Shown: positions 32,595 to 42,122, counted from the stretch's first letter. The stretch: 64,000 nt of DNA from Chryseomonas sp014190935 (GCF_014190935.1 NZ_JACHVV010000001.1:1178001-1242000); one strand, 5' to 3'. Program-made: numbers and translations. Notes: generated by a model not told the origin, from the letters alone.

Positions 32595-33494
32595 TCACTC
32601 GTCCAGACGGTTCTTGTCGAGCTGCTTGGCCAGGCCGGCGCCCAGGTCGGCGCCCGTTACCGGCGCCGCATTCGGATCCGACATCGTGCGGGTGGCGAGC
32701 TGTTCGATCGCCTTGGCCTGCATCGGTGGCAGCTTGACGCTGGCCAGACCGTCGCCCCCGTCCACGGCGGGGGTGGGCTGCTCCACGAACTCCCAGTCCT
32801 GACCCTGGTTCCAGGGTCCGCGCAGGTCGCCTTCGCCTTGCGACATGTTGTAGTACACGCTAGCGAACTCGGGTCGTGGCGGCATCTTGCCCTGGGGGAA
32901 GTTGGGCTGGATGGAATGCAGCGCGTTCTCGAAGGACTTCTGGTGCGCGATCTCGCGGGTCATCAGGAAGCTCAGGGTATCCTTGATGCCGGCATCGTCG
33001 GTGACGTTGATCAGGCGCTCATAGACGATCTTGGCCCGGGCTTCGGCGGCGATGTTCGACCTGAGGTCGATGGTCGGTTCACCGACGCTGTCGATGTAGG
33101 CCGCGGTCCAGGGTACCCCGCCCGAGTTGACCAGCTGCGGGCCACCGCCATAGAGGATCTGCGTGAGGTGGGAGTCGTTGCCGGCCCCGGTAAGGGAGCG
33201 GTACATGTCCGCTTCTTCCTGGGTCTTTTCCGCCAGGTCGCCTTTGGCGCCCTTGTTCAGCATGGCGATCATCGAGCCGATGATTTCCAGGTGGCTGAGT
33301 TCTTCGGTGGCGATGTCGAAGAGCATGTCCTTGCGGCCCGGGTCGAGCTCGGCTATCGCCTGGGTGAAGTAGCGCATGGCGGCGGCGAGTTCGCCTTGGG
33401 GACCGCCGAATTGCTCCAGCATCAGGTTGGCGAGACCGGGATTGGGTTCGGACACGCGCACGGTATATTGCAGTCGCTTGTTATGGACGAACAT
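32595..33494 (-). CDS. manganese catalase
   Basis: 299 aa dimanganese (non-heme) catalase, KatN-type, converting H2O2 to water and oxygen. Ferritin-like metal-site segments are visible: EQFGGPQGELAAAMRYFTQA, FDIATEELSHLEIIGSMI with Glu/His ligands, NIAAEARAKIVYERL, and TREIAHQKSFENAL. The C-terminal extension (PTPAVDGGDGLASVKLPPM... LAKQLDKNRLDE) wraps the neighbouring subunit in known members. It is followed upstream in the same direction by a DUF892 protein gene 39 bp away. These genes commonly respond to stationary phase or desiccation. Confidence 0.95.
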   Translation of the reverse strand: MFVHNKRLQYTVRVSEPNPGLANLMLEQFGGPQGELAAAMRYFTQAIAELDPGRKDMLFDIATEELSHLEIIGSMIAMLNKGAKGDLAEKTQEEADMYRSLTGAGNDSHLTQILYGGGPQLVNSGGVPWTAAYIDSVGEPTIDLRSNIAAEARAKIVYERLINVTDDAGIKDTLSFLMTREIAHQKSFENALHSIQPNFPQGKMPPRPEFASVYYNMSQGEGDLRGPWNQGQDWEFVEQPTPAVDGGDGLASVKLPPMQAKAIEQLATRTMSDPNAAPVTGADLGAGLAKQLDKNRLDE

Positions 33495-33533
33495 GTAACC
33501 TCCAGGGGCTAGTCACGGTAAAGCTCGGGCGGT

Positions 33534-34046
33534 TCAGCGCTTCGCGGTCAGATCGGGATCGGCGGAGCGTTCCAGGAAGGCACGGGTGGTGGCGGGCAGG
33601 TCTTCCAGCAACCAGGCCGCCATGGCCTTCTCCTGTTCGAGGATGCGTTCGCAGGCTTGCTGCGTTTCGGTGTCGCCAATCTCGGCAGCGGCCGCGATCA
33701 GCGTGGTGTAGGTGGCGATTTCGATGTTTTCGAAGACGTAGCCGGCGATGGCGCCCTTGATGACCTCATCGCTCATGGGCGCGCCGCCAAGGGCCTGGCC
33801 CAGCGCCATCAACTTGCCGCCCATGTCCTTGAGGGTCGAGGCGCTGCTGCCGTGACGACTCAGGCAGCCTTCGATGATCTGGCGCTGCTCCTGGGTTTCC
33901 CTGATGTGCTGCTCGATGCGCTGGCGCAGTTGCGGGTAGTGCTCCAGCCGGGCGGCCTGGGCGGAGAGCATCTTCTCGGCCTGTTCCTCCATGGCATGGG
34001 CATCGCGCAGCCAGTCGATGAGGTTGTCTTGCTTGGAAGCGGTCAT
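33534..34046 (-). CDS. DUF892 ferritin-like protein (YciE/YciF type)
   Basis: 170 aa, all-helical. DNLIDWLRDAHAMEEQAEKML, QRIEQHIRETQEQRQIIEGCLSRHG, GYVFENIEIATYTTLIAAAAEIGD and CERILEQEKAMAAWLLEDLP are the four helices, with conserved Glu/His residues of the diiron ferritin-like fold. YciE/YciF proteins are stress-induced and of unclear chemistry. The start has AGGAG-like CAGGAGTT upstream. It probably forms an operon with the downstream manganese catalase gene. Confidence 0.9.
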   Translation of the reverse strand: MTASKQDNLIDWLRDAHAMEEQAEKMLSAQAARLEHYPQLRQRIEQHIRETQEQRQIIEGCLSRHGSSASTLKDMGGKLMALGQALGGAPMSDEVIKGAIAGYVFENIEIATYTTLIAAAAEIGDTETQQACERILEQEKAMAAWLLEDLPATTRAFLERSADPDLTAKR

Positions 34047-34194
34047 GGAAAACTCCTGCTCGTGGAGAGGGCGACAACGGGCTGGAGGGCCCCACCAGAT
34101 TGCGTTCTGTCTGCTTATTAGTGGTCCTGGCCTAGCGAGAGATTCGGGTCGCGGCGGCCTTTCGGATCGATGGGAAAGCGCCTGGCGTTTTGTT

Positions 34195-34332
34195 CTACAA
34201 GCCCAGCGGCGGGGAGTGGTCTACCAGGGTGGGTTCTTGGACAGGACCTTCTCCGCTGTATAACTCTTGTCCCAGTCGGTCTGAGCTATTAGTCATATCT
34301 TTGCCGTTCGCGCCCCCAGGGAAACCGTTCAT
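34195..34332 (-). CDS. candidate small hydrophilic protein (45 aa)
   Basis: Frame from the ATG complementary to 34330-34332: MNGFPGGANGKDMTNSSDRL, then GQELYSGEGPVQEPTLVDHS and PPLGL. The frame extends upstream to another ATG at 34383 (MHSPNPDTDDTGIGKYG) that would overlap the ribosome site of the divergent GGDEF-EAL gene. The Gly/Pro/Asp-rich composition resembles small hydrophilic stress proteins and differs from random high-GC frames, but no family is recognised. It is upstream of the DUF892-catalase pair on the same strand. The rest of the 34047-34397 gap shows nothing else. Confidence 0.38.
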   Translation of the reverse strand: MNGFPGGANGKDMTNSSDRLGQELYSGEGPVQEPTLVDHSPPLGL

Positions 34333-34397
34333 TCCGTACTTGCCGATGCCGGTGTCATCTGTGTCAGGATTTGGGGAATGCACGGGAAGGAGTCAGC

Positions 34398-37262
34398 ATG
34401 AAAGGGCCTGAGGAACAGTCGCCAGGCGCACGCCCGGCCAGGCCGCCGGAGGCACGCTGGCCGGATCCGAATGCGCCGGGATTGGACGCGGAGCAGATCA
34501 TCGCGCAGCTGCGTGCGGCCGCTGCCGCTGCCGACTGGGCCTGGTACCAACGGCGCGGCAACTGGTCATGCATGGCCACCGGCAATGGTGCCAGTGCCTG
34601 GCCGGAAGTGCTCGACGACGAGGAATTGGCGCAGCTGTCCGCCGAGGCCGGGCTCAGCTGCCATCCCACCGGCAGTGGCCCGACACCGCTGGGCTGGTTG
34701 CTCGCCCGTCCGGATGGGCACACCGATTTCGCCGCGCTGGCGCTGAGATTCGGCTTCGTCCTGCAGCGCCTGCAGTTGCAGCGGGCCCAGGCTATCCAGC
34801 AGGTGCTCTACGACATCACCTACCTGGCCAGTTCGACGCTGGATCGTCAGCTGTTCATGCAGCGCACCCACGAGCTGCTGGTCTCGCTGATCGATGCCGA
34901 GAATTTCTTCCTGGCGCTGCAGGACGCCGACTCGGACCAGATCCACTATCCCTATTATTTCGACCAGCGCGACGAAAGTCCGCCCGAGCCAGGCTCCTTC
35001 GAACTGCTGGATCGCGAGCGGCCCTGCCTGACCGCCTATGTGCTCATGCACGGGACACCGCTGCTGCTGCCCAAGGAAGCCATCGAAGCGGCGCAGGTGG
35101 CAGGGCCCTACTATTGCCAGGGCTCGGTCCCCGAGTTCTGGATGGGCATCCCGCTCAAGGATGGTGCCGATCGCACCTTCGGCGTGCTCAGCCTGCAGGT
35201 CTACGACCGCGAGCGCCGCTATGGCCCCGAAGACCAGGCGCTGTTCCAGGTGATCGCCCGCGACGTGGCCATGGCCCTGGATCGCATCCTGCGGCGCGAA
35301 TCCCTGGAAGCCACCGTGGGCCAGCGCACCCTGGAGCTGTCGGAGGTCAATGCCCGGCTGCGCGAGCAGATCGCCGAGCGCGAACGCGCCGAGCAGCTGC
35401 AGGCGGCGCTGTTCCGCATCGCCGAGCTGTCCAGCGCCAGCACCGACATGCCGGAACTGCTGGGCGGTCTGCACCGCGTCGTCGGCGAGTTGCTCTATGC
35501 CCACAACTTCTACATCGCCCTCTACGACGACGCCTCGGGGGAGGTGAGCTTTCCCTATTTCGCCGATGAGCGCCGTACCACGGCACCCGTCGCCCGACGC
35601 GGCACCCGCGGCTATACCGAGTACACCATCCGCCAACGGCGACCCTGCATTATCGATCGACAGAAGGCCCGGCTGCTGATCGAGCAGGGCGAGATCACCC
35701 CGGTCGCGGGTACCCCGGAAGCCTGCTCCTGGCTGGGCATCCCGCTCTATGACGGTAAGCACGTCCGGGGGGTGCTGGCGGTGCAGAGCTATCGCGAAGA
35801 CGTCTACTACAGCCGGCGCGACCAGGAGCTGCTGACCTTCGTCTCGCGCCACATCGACACCGCCTTGTCCCGGCGCAGCGCTGCGGAAGCCATCCAGCAG
35901 TCGCGCCAGGCCCTTGAGGTCAGGGTGCAGGAGCGCACCCGGGCGCTGGACGCGGCCAATGCCCGACTGCTGTACGAGAACAATCACGATGCCCTGACCC
36001 GGCTGCCCAATCGCAGCTTCTTCCAGCAGCGCCTGGGCGAACTCTGGACGGCGCTGGAGCGCGACGGGACCGGCCTGGCGGTGATGTTTCTCGACCTGGA
36101 CAGGTTCAAGCGCATCAACGACCAGTTCGGCCATCCCTTCGGTGACCTGCTGCTGGTGGCGGCCGGTGAGCGATTGTCGAGCTGCCTGCGCGAGACCGAC
36201 CTGCTGGCACGGCTGGGGGGCGACGAATTCGCCATCCTGGTGCCCGGTGGCGGCCTGGATTCGCCGGTGGCCATCGCCCAGCGCATCATCGAAGCCTTCG
36301 ACCGCCCGCTGGTGATCGACGACCACAGCCTGTTCGCCTCCTGCAGCATCGGCATCGTGGTGGCCGATCCCAGTCTGCATCAGCAGCCGGATGACCTGCT
36401 GCGCGACGCCGACACGGCCATGTACCGGGTCAAGCAGGGCGGCCGCGACAACTTCGCCGTCTTCAACCAGGAGCTGCGCCAGGTGGTCTCCGACCAGGTG
36501 GTGCGCGAAGGCGCGCTGCGCAAGGCGCTGAAGAATGGCAACGAACTGGAGCCCTTCTTCCAGCCGATCATCGACGTCACCAGCGGCCGCGTGGCGGCGC
36601 TGGAGGCGCTGATCCGCTGGCGTCAGCCGGACGGCAGCGTACTGGCACCAGGGGCCTTTCTACCCGAACTGGAAGGCCTACGGCTGATCGGACGCCTGGA
36701 TACCTACATGCTGACGCGCATCGCCGCCACCCTGGCCGAGCCGGCCCAGGCGCACTGGCCGGTGGTGCACGTCAATTGCTCCAGCTACAGCATCGTGCGG
36801 CCGGAATTCGCCGACGAGGTGCTGAGCATCCTGGCCGCGTATGGCGTGGCGCCGTCGCGGATCTGCCTGGAGTTGACCGAGGGGGCACTGGTCGCCGAGC
36901 CGGAGCGCGCCAAGGCGGCCATGGAGGCCCTGGATCGCCATGGGGTCTCGGTGGTGCTGGACGATTTCGGCGCGGGCTTCTCGTCGCTGGGTTACGTCCA
37001 CGAATACCGCTTTCGCGGCCTCAAGATCGACAAGTCCTTTGTCCTGCGCCTGGCCGACAGCGCGCGCAGTGTCGCCATCGTTCGCGCCATCGTGCGCATG
37101 GCCGAGTCGCTGGGGCTGGATGTGGTCGCCGAGGGCGTCGAGGACGCCCAGGCGCTGCAACTGCTCAGGGACATGGGGGCCCGCCATGCCCAGGGTTATT
37201 TCTTCGCCCGCCCGCTGGATCTGCTGACGACCCGGCGGCTGCTGGCCAGGGCCGTCGACTAG
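34398..37262 (+). CDS. GAF-GAF-GGDEF-EAL c-di-GMP signalling protein
   Basis: 954 aa from an ATG preceded by AAGGAG. Order: 110-residue N-terminal region of unknown type, GAF 1 (about 145-300), coiled linker, GAF 2 (about 330-500), second coiled linker, GGDEF (about 535-690) with intact LARLGGDEFAIL, and EAL (about 705-945) with LEALIRW, CLELTEGAL, LDDFGAGFSSL, LKIDKSF and VAEGVED. Synthase and phosphodiesterase motifs both look intact; the DDFGTG loop reads DDFGAG. Cytoplasmic, no membrane helices. The ligands of the GAF domains are unknown. Its TAG stop shares the palindrome CTAG with the convergent rbsD stop. Confidence 0.93.
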   Translation: MKGPEEQSPGARPARPPEARWPDPNAPGLDAEQIIAQLRAAAAAADWAWYQRRGNWSCMATGNGASAWPEVLDDEELAQLSAEAGLSCHPTGSGPTPLGWLLARPDGHTDFAALALRFGFVLQRLQLQRAQAIQQVLYDITYLASSTLDRQLFMQRTHELLVSLIDAENFFLALQDADSDQIHYPYYFDQRDESPPEPGSFELLDRERPCLTAYVLMHGTPLLLPKEAIEAAQVAGPYYCQGSVPEFWMGIPLKDGADRTFGVLSLQVYDRERRYGPEDQALFQVIARDVAMALDRILRRESLEATVGQRTLELSEVNARLREQIAERERAEQLQAALFRIAELSSASTDMPELLGGLHRVVGELLYAHNFYIALYDDASGEVSFPYFADERRTTAPVARRGTRGYTEYTIRQRRPCIIDRQKARLLIEQGEITPVAGTPEACSWLGIPLYDGKHVRGVLAVQSYREDVYYSRRDQELLTFVSRHIDTALSRRSAAEAIQQSRQALEVRVQERTRALDAANARLLYENNHDALTRLPNRSFFQQRLGELWTALERDGTGLAVMFLDLDRFKRINDQFGHPFGDLLLVAAGERLSSCLRETDLLARLGGDEFAILVPGGGLDSPVAIAQRIIEAFDRPLVIDDHSLFASCSIGIVVADPSLHQQPDDLLRDADTAMYRVKQGGRDNFAVFNQELRQVVSDQVVREGALRKALKNGNELEPFFQPIIDVTSGRVAALEALIRWRQPDGSVLAPGAFLPELEGLRLIGRLDTYMLTRIAATLAEPAQAHWPVVHVNCSSYSIVRPEFADEVLSILAAYGVAPSRICLELTEGALVAEPERAKAAMEALDRHGVSVVLDDFGAGFSSLGYVHEYRFRGLKIDKSFVLRLADSARSVAIVRAIVRMAESLGLDVVAEGVEDAQALQLLRDMGARHAQGYFFARPLDLLTTRRLLARAVD

Positions 37263-37663
37263 AAGGCGACGCCGGCCACCAGGATCAGGTTGGTGTAGGG
37301 CTGGCACTCGCCGGTGCGGATCTGCACCCGCGCCTGGCGACAGAGGGTCTTCATCTCGTCATGGGAAACCAGGCGGCGGCTGCCCAGGGCGCCGTCCGCG
37401 GTCAGGCGTTCCAGTTCGCCCAGTGCCGGTGGCTGGGCGGTGAGGGTTTCCTCGGCGAGCAGATGGCTTTCCACCTGCATCTCGCTGAGCAGCGCCTGGA
37501 GCACACTGAGGAAATCCGGCACGCCTGGGGTGACGGCCAGATCGACCAGCGGGGTACCCGGCGGTACCGGCATGCCGGCGTCACCGATTACCACCAGGTC
37601 GCCGTGACCGAGACTGGCGACGGCCTGGGACAGGGCGATGTTGAGCAGAGAGGTCTTTTTCAC
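37259..37663 (-). CDS. rbsD: D-ribose pyranase
   Basis: 134 aa from a GTG that overlaps the rbsK stop (GTGA, 37660-37663). It begins MKKTSLLNIALSQAVASLGH, with HGDLVVIGDAGMPVPPG containing the catalytic His/Asp region and a C-terminal GECQPYTNLILVAGVAF. RbsD interconverts the pyranose and furanose forms of D-ribose so that RbsK can phosphorylate it. It is the last gene of the ribose operon; its stop overlaps the convergent GGDEF-EAL stop. Confidence 0.94.
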   Translation of the reverse strand: MKKTSLLNIALSQAVASLGHGDLVVIGDAGMPVPPGTPLVDLAVTPGVPDFLSVLQALLSEMQVESHLLAEETLTAQPPALGELERLTADGALGSRRLVSHDEMKTLCRQARVQIRTGECQPYTNLILVAGVAF

Positions 37664-38568
37664 CGGGCGAGCTCCTGGCGGGTAGGGATGGAGGGCTGGG
37701 CGCCCGGACGGGTGACGGCGATGGCGGCGGCCTGCTGGCCGAGGGCGATGGCGGCCTCCACGCTGAGACCTTCCGCCAGGCCGGCGGCGAAGCCACCGAG
37801 GAAGGTGTCGCCGGCGGCGGTGGTATCCACCGCCTTGACCGGTGTGGCCGGGTGGTGGCGGCAGCTGTCGGCCGTGACCTGCAGCAGGCCCTGGCCACCC
37901 AGGGTCAGCAGCACCTGGCGGGCGCCGGCGGCGACCAGCTGCCGCGCGGCGGCTTCGGCCTGGTCCAGGGTGTCTACCGGCAGGCCGGTCAGCAGGCTGG
38001 CTTCGCTTTCGTTGGGCACCAGGTAGTCGATATGGGCGTACCACTCGGCCGGCAGCGGACCGGTGGCCGGCGCCGGATTGAGGATCACCGTCTTGCCCAG
38101 TGCATGGGCGCGGGCGAGGGCGTCGCCCACGGTGGCCAGCGGCACTTCCAGCTGGGCGATCACCAGCTTGGCCTGGTCGAGCACGCGCTCCTGCGCTTGC
38201 AGGTGCGCGGCGGACAGTTCGCCGTTGCCGCCGGCGACGATGACGATGGCATTCTGGCCCTGGTCGTCCACCAGGATGGACGCGATGCCGGTGGGGACCT
38301 CGGCCGCCACCGAGACACCCTGGCAGTCGATGCCTTCCTGCACCAGGCTGCGGGTCAGGAAGTCGCCGTAGGGATCGGCGCCGACGCAGCCGATCATGGC
38401 GACCCGGGCGCCCAGGCGCGCCGCGGCGACGGCCTGATTCGCGCCCTTGCCGCCGGGTGCGGTGGTGAAAGCGTGGCCGGCGAGGGTCTCGCCGCCCTTG
38501 GGCAGGCGCGGGGCGCGCACCACCAGGTCCATGTTCAGGCTGCCGATGACGACGACGTCAGGGTGCAT
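37660..38568 (-). CDS. rbsK: ribokinase
   Basis: 302 aa PfkB-family kinase making ribose-5-phosphate. Motifs: VVIGSLNMDLVVRAPRLPKGGET and GGKGANQAVAAARLGARVAMIG (substrate and lid), and VDTTAAGDTFLGGFAAGLAEG with the catalytic Asp and anion hole. It overlaps rbsR by 11 bp and rbsD by 4 bp, consistent with one transcript. Confidence 0.96.
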   Translation of the reverse strand: MHPDVVVIGSLNMDLVVRAPRLPKGGETLAGHAFTTAPGGKGANQAVAAARLGARVAMIGCVGADPYGDFLTRSLVQEGIDCQGVSVAAEVPTGIASILVDDQGQNAIVIVAGGNGELSAAHLQAQERVLDQAKLVIAQLEVPLATVGDALARAHALGKTVILNPAPATGPLPAEWYAHIDYLVPNESEASLLTGLPVDTLDQAEAAARQLVAAGARQVLLTLGGQGLLQVTADSCRHHPATPVKAVDTTAAGDTFLGGFAAGLAEGLSVEAAIALGQQAAAIAVTRPGAQPSIPTRQELAR

Positions 38569-39577
38569 GGGAGGTCTCCAGAGCAGGGGGCGCCGCGGTG
38601 GATTCGCGCAGCACCAGCCGGGGTACGGCGATGTCGTGGGTGGAAGGGCTGCCGACCGTCTCGCGGCGCGCCAGCAGGAGCTGGGCGGCGCGCTCGCCGA
38701 GATCGCGGATCGACTGGCCGATGGTGGTCAGGGCCGGGTAGAGATAGCGGCTGAGTTCGATGTCGTCGAAGCCCACTACCGAGAGCTGGCCGGGGACGCT
38801 CAGGCCTAGTTCGGCAGCGGCGCGCAGCACGCCCAGCGCGATGGTGTCGTTGCCGGCGAAGATCGCGCTCGGGCGCTCCGCCCGGGCCAGCAATTCGCGG
38901 GCCGCGGCATGACCGGCCGCCGCGGTGAAGGGGCAGCGCTCGATGGCGCCAGGGGCGCTACCGGCTTGCGCCAGAGCCTCCTGGTAGCCGGTGATCCTTT
39001 CACTGGCGACGGGGGAATCGGCCGGGCCACCGATGCAGGCGATGCGGCGATGACCGAGTTCCAGCAGGTGGCGGGTGGCGAGCAGGCCGCCCTGGTGGTG
39101 ATCGATGCGGATATGCGCGGCCTGGACGCCGTCCAGCGGGCGGTCTGCCAGCACCAGCGGGATGCGCAGGCCGGCGAGGGCACGGGCGAAGCGCGGATCG
39201 CCGTCCACGGTGGCGACCACCAGGCCGTCGATCCGGCGCTCCTTGAGTACCCGCAGATAGCGCAACTGCTTGTCGGCGTCGTCATCGGAATTGCAGAGGA
39301 TGACGCTGTAGCCCTGGCGCTCGCAGTGATCCTCGATCCCCCGCGCCAGTTCGGCGAAGTAGGGGTTGACCGCATTGGGCACCAGCACGCCAAAGGTGCC
39401 GGTGGCGCGACTGCGCAGGGAGCGGGCCACGCCGCTGGGCACGTAGCCCAGTTCGGCGATGGCCGCCTCGACCTTGTTCCGCACGCCCGGACTGACCGGG
39501 CGACTGTTGTTCACCACATGGGAGACCGTGGTGTAGGAGATGCCGGCGCGGGCGGCGACATCCTTGATGGTCGCCAT
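38558..39577 (-). CDS. rbsR: ribose operon repressor (LacI family)
   Basis: 339 aa. The helix-turn-helix and hinge helix are MATIKDVAARAGISYTTVSHVVNNSRPVSP, followed by a periplasmic-binding-like sugar domain (TGTFGVLVPNAVNPYFAELARG... VVGFDDIELSRYLYPALTTI). It is embedded in the operon it probably controls, between rbsC and rbsK. The 16-bp palindrome upstream of rbsB fits a LacI-family operator. The final residues (ALETSHAP) overlap the rbsK start. Confidence 0.94.
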   Translation of the reverse strand: MATIKDVAARAGISYTTVSHVVNNSRPVSPGVRNKVEAAIAELGYVPSGVARSLRSRATGTFGVLVPNAVNPYFAELARGIEDHCERQGYSVILCNSDDDADKQLRYLRVLKERRIDGLVVATVDGDPRFARALAGLRIPLVLADRPLDGVQAAHIRIDHHQGGLLATRHLLELGHRRIACIGGPADSPVASERITGYQEALAQAGSAPGAIERCPFTAAAGHAAARELLARAERPSAIFAGNDTIALGVLRAAAELGLSVPGQLSVVGFDDIELSRYLYPALTTIGQSIRDLGERAAQLLLARRETVGSPSTHDIAVPRLVLRESTAAPPALETSHAP

Positions 39578-40554
39578 CAGCCCTTGCTCTTGGCGCGCTG
39601 GCTGCGATAGGTGTCGAGGATCACCGCAACCACGATGACCGCGCCGGTGATGATGCGCTTGGTCGGCTCACTGGCGCCGATCTGGGCCAGGCCCGCGGCC
39701 AGCACCGAGATGATCAGCACGCCGAAGAAGGTGCTGATCACCGAGCCGCGGCCGCCCATGAGGCTGGTCCCGCCGATCACCACGGCGGCGATCACCTGCA
39801 GCTCCAGGCCGACGCCGGCATTGGGATCGGCGGCTTCCAGGCGGGAGATCTGGAACAGTGCGGCCAGGCCCGCCAGCAGGCCCATGAGGGCGAAGACGAT
39901 GACCTTGTAGGGCTTGGGATTGATCCCGGCCAGGCGCACCGCTTCCTCGTTGGTGCCGATGGCGATCAGGTAGCGCCCGAGCACCGAACGGGTCAGCAGC
40001 AGCTGCGCGATCACGATCACCAGCAGGGCGATGACGAAGGAGGGCGAGATGCCGAAGGCGAAGGGCGTCGACAGCCAGGCATAGGCATCGCCGATGTAGG
40101 CGGTACGCGAATCGGTCAGTTGGTAGGCGGCGCCACGGGCCATCTCCAGCACGCCCAGGGAGACGATGAAGGAGGGGATGCGCCAGGCCACGGTCACGCT
40201 GCCGGTGAGGGTGCCGGTCAGGGCAGCGGCGAGCATACCCAGGGCGGCGGCCGGCAGGATGCCCCAGCCCCATTCCAGGGTGGCGACGCTGACCACGGCG
40301 GCGGCCAGGGCGACCACCGAACCCACCGAGAGATCGATGCCGCCGATGATCAGGATGAAGGTCATCCCGGTCGCCAGCACCATCAGATCGGGGATCTGGT
40401 TGGCCAGGGTGGTGAAGGTGGCATAGGAGAGAAAGTGGCTGCTCATCAGGGAGAACAGCACGATCATGGCCAGCAGGGCGGCGGCCAGGCCGACGTAGGT
40501 GCCCAGGCCCAGGCCGAAGGCGCGCCGGGAAGAGGTGACGGGAAGACTGCTCAT
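39577..40554 (-). CDS. rbsC: ribose ABC transporter permease
   Basis: 325 aa integral membrane protein with 8-10 helices. Characteristic parts are DLMVLATGMTFILIIGGIDLSVGSVVALAA, with the family GGIDLSVGS motif, NEEAVRLAGINPKPYKVIVFALMG and GRGSVISTFFGVLIISVLAAGL. It forms the channel for ribose. It starts inside the rbsA 3' end and its TGA shares one base with the rbsR ATG. Confidence 0.95.
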   Translation of the reverse strand: MSSLPVTSSRRAFGLGLGTYVGLAAALLAMIVLFSLMSSHFLSYATFTTLANQIPDLMVLATGMTFILIIGGIDLSVGSVVALAAAVVSVATLEWGWGILPAAALGMLAAALTGTLTGSVTVAWRIPSFIVSLGVLEMARGAAYQLTDSRTAYIGDAYAWLSTPFAFGISPSFVIALLVIVIAQLLLTRSVLGRYLIAIGTNEEAVRLAGINPKPYKVIVFALMGLLAGLAALFQISRLEAADPNAGVGLELQVIAAVVIGGTSLMGGRGSVISTFFGVLIISVLAAGLAQIGASEPTKRIITGAVIVVAVILDTYRSQRAKSKG

Positions 40555-42107
40555 CGAATGGCTTCCTGAGAAAGGGTTTGCGGTGGGACGGGTTCTTCCA
40601 GCAGGGCCTCGCGGGAGCGATAGCCGGCGAAGGCGGCGGCCAGCAGCCGCTCCTGATCCCAGTCATGGCGTTCGAAGGTGGCTTCCAGGCGGCCGGCGGA
40701 GATCACGCCGATGCGATCGCAGATCAGCATCAGCTCGCGCAGGTCACTGGAGACCACGACCAGGGCCTTGCCCTGGCGGGTGAGTTCGGCCAGCAGGCCA
40801 TAGATCTCGAACTTGGCGCCGACGTCGATGCCGCGCGTGGGTTCGTCGAACAGCAGCACCTGGCAGTCGCGCTCGAGCCAGCGGCCGATGACCACCTTCT
40901 GCTGATTGCCCCCGGAGAGTTCGCCCACGGGCTGGGTGCCATCGTTGCAGCGGATGCGCATGCCCTTGATATGGCGCTCGGCCAGGGCCGCTTCGCGCGA
41001 AGTGCTGACCAGGCCCTGCTGGGCGACCTTGGCCATGTTGCCCAGGGCGATGTTGGCACTGATCGGCTGGCTGAGCAGCAGGCCTTCGCCCTTGCGGTCC
41101 TCGGTGATCAGGGCGATGCCCTGGCGCACCACCTTGGCCGGTGAACCCAGGTCGACCGGCTTGCCAGCCAGCTGCACCGCGCCGGAATCGGCGCGATCGG
41201 CGCCGAAGATCAGCCGCAGCAGTTCGGTCCGTCCGGCGCCGATCAGCCCGGAGATGCCATAGATCTCGCCGGCGCGGACGCTGAAGGAGACGTCCTGGAC
41301 CTTGTCGGCGCGCGTGAGCCCCTTGACCTCCAGCAGGGGCGGGCCGAACCGCCGTTCGCCCATGTCGAGGTGCTCGCCGAGATCGCGGCCGACCATGAGG
41401 CTGACGATCTGGTCGGTGCCGTACTCCGCCATGGGCGCGTCGGCCACCAGGCGACCATCGCGCAGCACCACCAGCTGCTGGGCGATGCGCTTGAGTTCCT
41501 CCAGGCGATGGGAGATGTAGACCAGGGCCACGCCCCGGGCACGCAGGCGCTCGATCTGTTCGAACAGCAATTCCACCTCGCGCGAGGTGAGCATGGCGGT
41601 CGGCTCGTCGAGAATCAGCACCCGGCAATCGCCGATCAGGTTGCGGGCGATTTCCACCATCTGCTGGTGACCCACGCCCAGTTCGGCGATGGGGGTATCC
41701 GGATCGATGGCCTCCAGGCCGACCTGGGCCATGGCCAGCCGCGCCTGTTCGCGCAACTGGCGCCGGTCGATCCAGCCCAGTCGCCGGGGCAGGCGATCCA
41801 GAAAGAGATTTTCCGCCACGGTGAGGGTAGGCAGCAGATTGAGTTCCTGCATGACCATCCGTACGCCCTGGGCTTCCGCCTCACGGCGGCTGCCCGGGGC
41901 ATAGGGTCGGCCGAGGAAGCTCAGCTCGCCGGTGGTGGGTTGCACCAGGCCACAGAGGATCTTGGACAGGGTGCTCTTGCCGGCGCCGTTTTCCCCGGTG
42001 AGCGCCAGCACCTGGCCGGCGCGCAATTCCAGGTCCACGCCGCCGAGTACCGGCTGGGCATAGGTCTTGCCGATGCCACGGGCGCTGAGGATGACCTCGG
42101 ACGACAT
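40551..42107 (-). CDS. rbsA: ribose ABC transporter ATP-binding protein
   Basis: 518 aa with two fused nucleotide-binding domains. The first is complete (LTGENGAGKST, VLILDEPTAMLTSREVELLF). The second has the usual weaker Walker A (GLIGAGRTELLR) and signature ELSGGNQQKVVIGRWL. This asymmetry is normal for RbsA/MglA-type sugar importers. It overlaps rbsC by 4 bp, and the gap to rbsB is 15 bp. Confidence 0.96.
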   Translation of the reverse strand: MSSEVILSARGIGKTYAQPVLGGVDLELRAGQVLALTGENGAGKSTLSKILCGLVQPTTGELSFLGRPYAPGSRREAEAQGVRMVMQELNLLPTLTVAENLFLDRLPRRLGWIDRRQLREQARLAMAQVGLEAIDPDTPIAELGVGHQQMVEIARNLIGDCRVLILDEPTAMLTSREVELLFEQIERLRARGVALVYISHRLEELKRIAQQLVVLRDGRLVADAPMAEYGTDQIVSLMVGRDLGEHLDMGERRFGPPLLEVKGLTRADKVQDVSFSVRAGEIYGISGLIGAGRTELLRLIFGADRADSGAVQLAGKPVDLGSPAKVVRQGIALITEDRKGEGLLLSQPISANIALGNMAKVAQQGLVSTSREAALAERHIKGMRIRCNDGTQPVGELSGGNQQKVVIGRWLERDCQVLLFDEPTRGIDVGAKFEIYGLLAELTRQGKALVVVSSDLRELMLICDRIGVISAGRLEATFERHDWDQERLLAAAFAGYRSREALLEEPVPPQTLSQEAIR

Positions 42108-42122
42108 GGGGCTCTCCTTGAC

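Noticed and set aside
34371..34397. Upstream start for the GAF-GGDEF-EAL gene
   Set aside because: The in-frame codons before 34398 include the AAGGAG ribosome site itself, so the ATG at 34398 is preferred.
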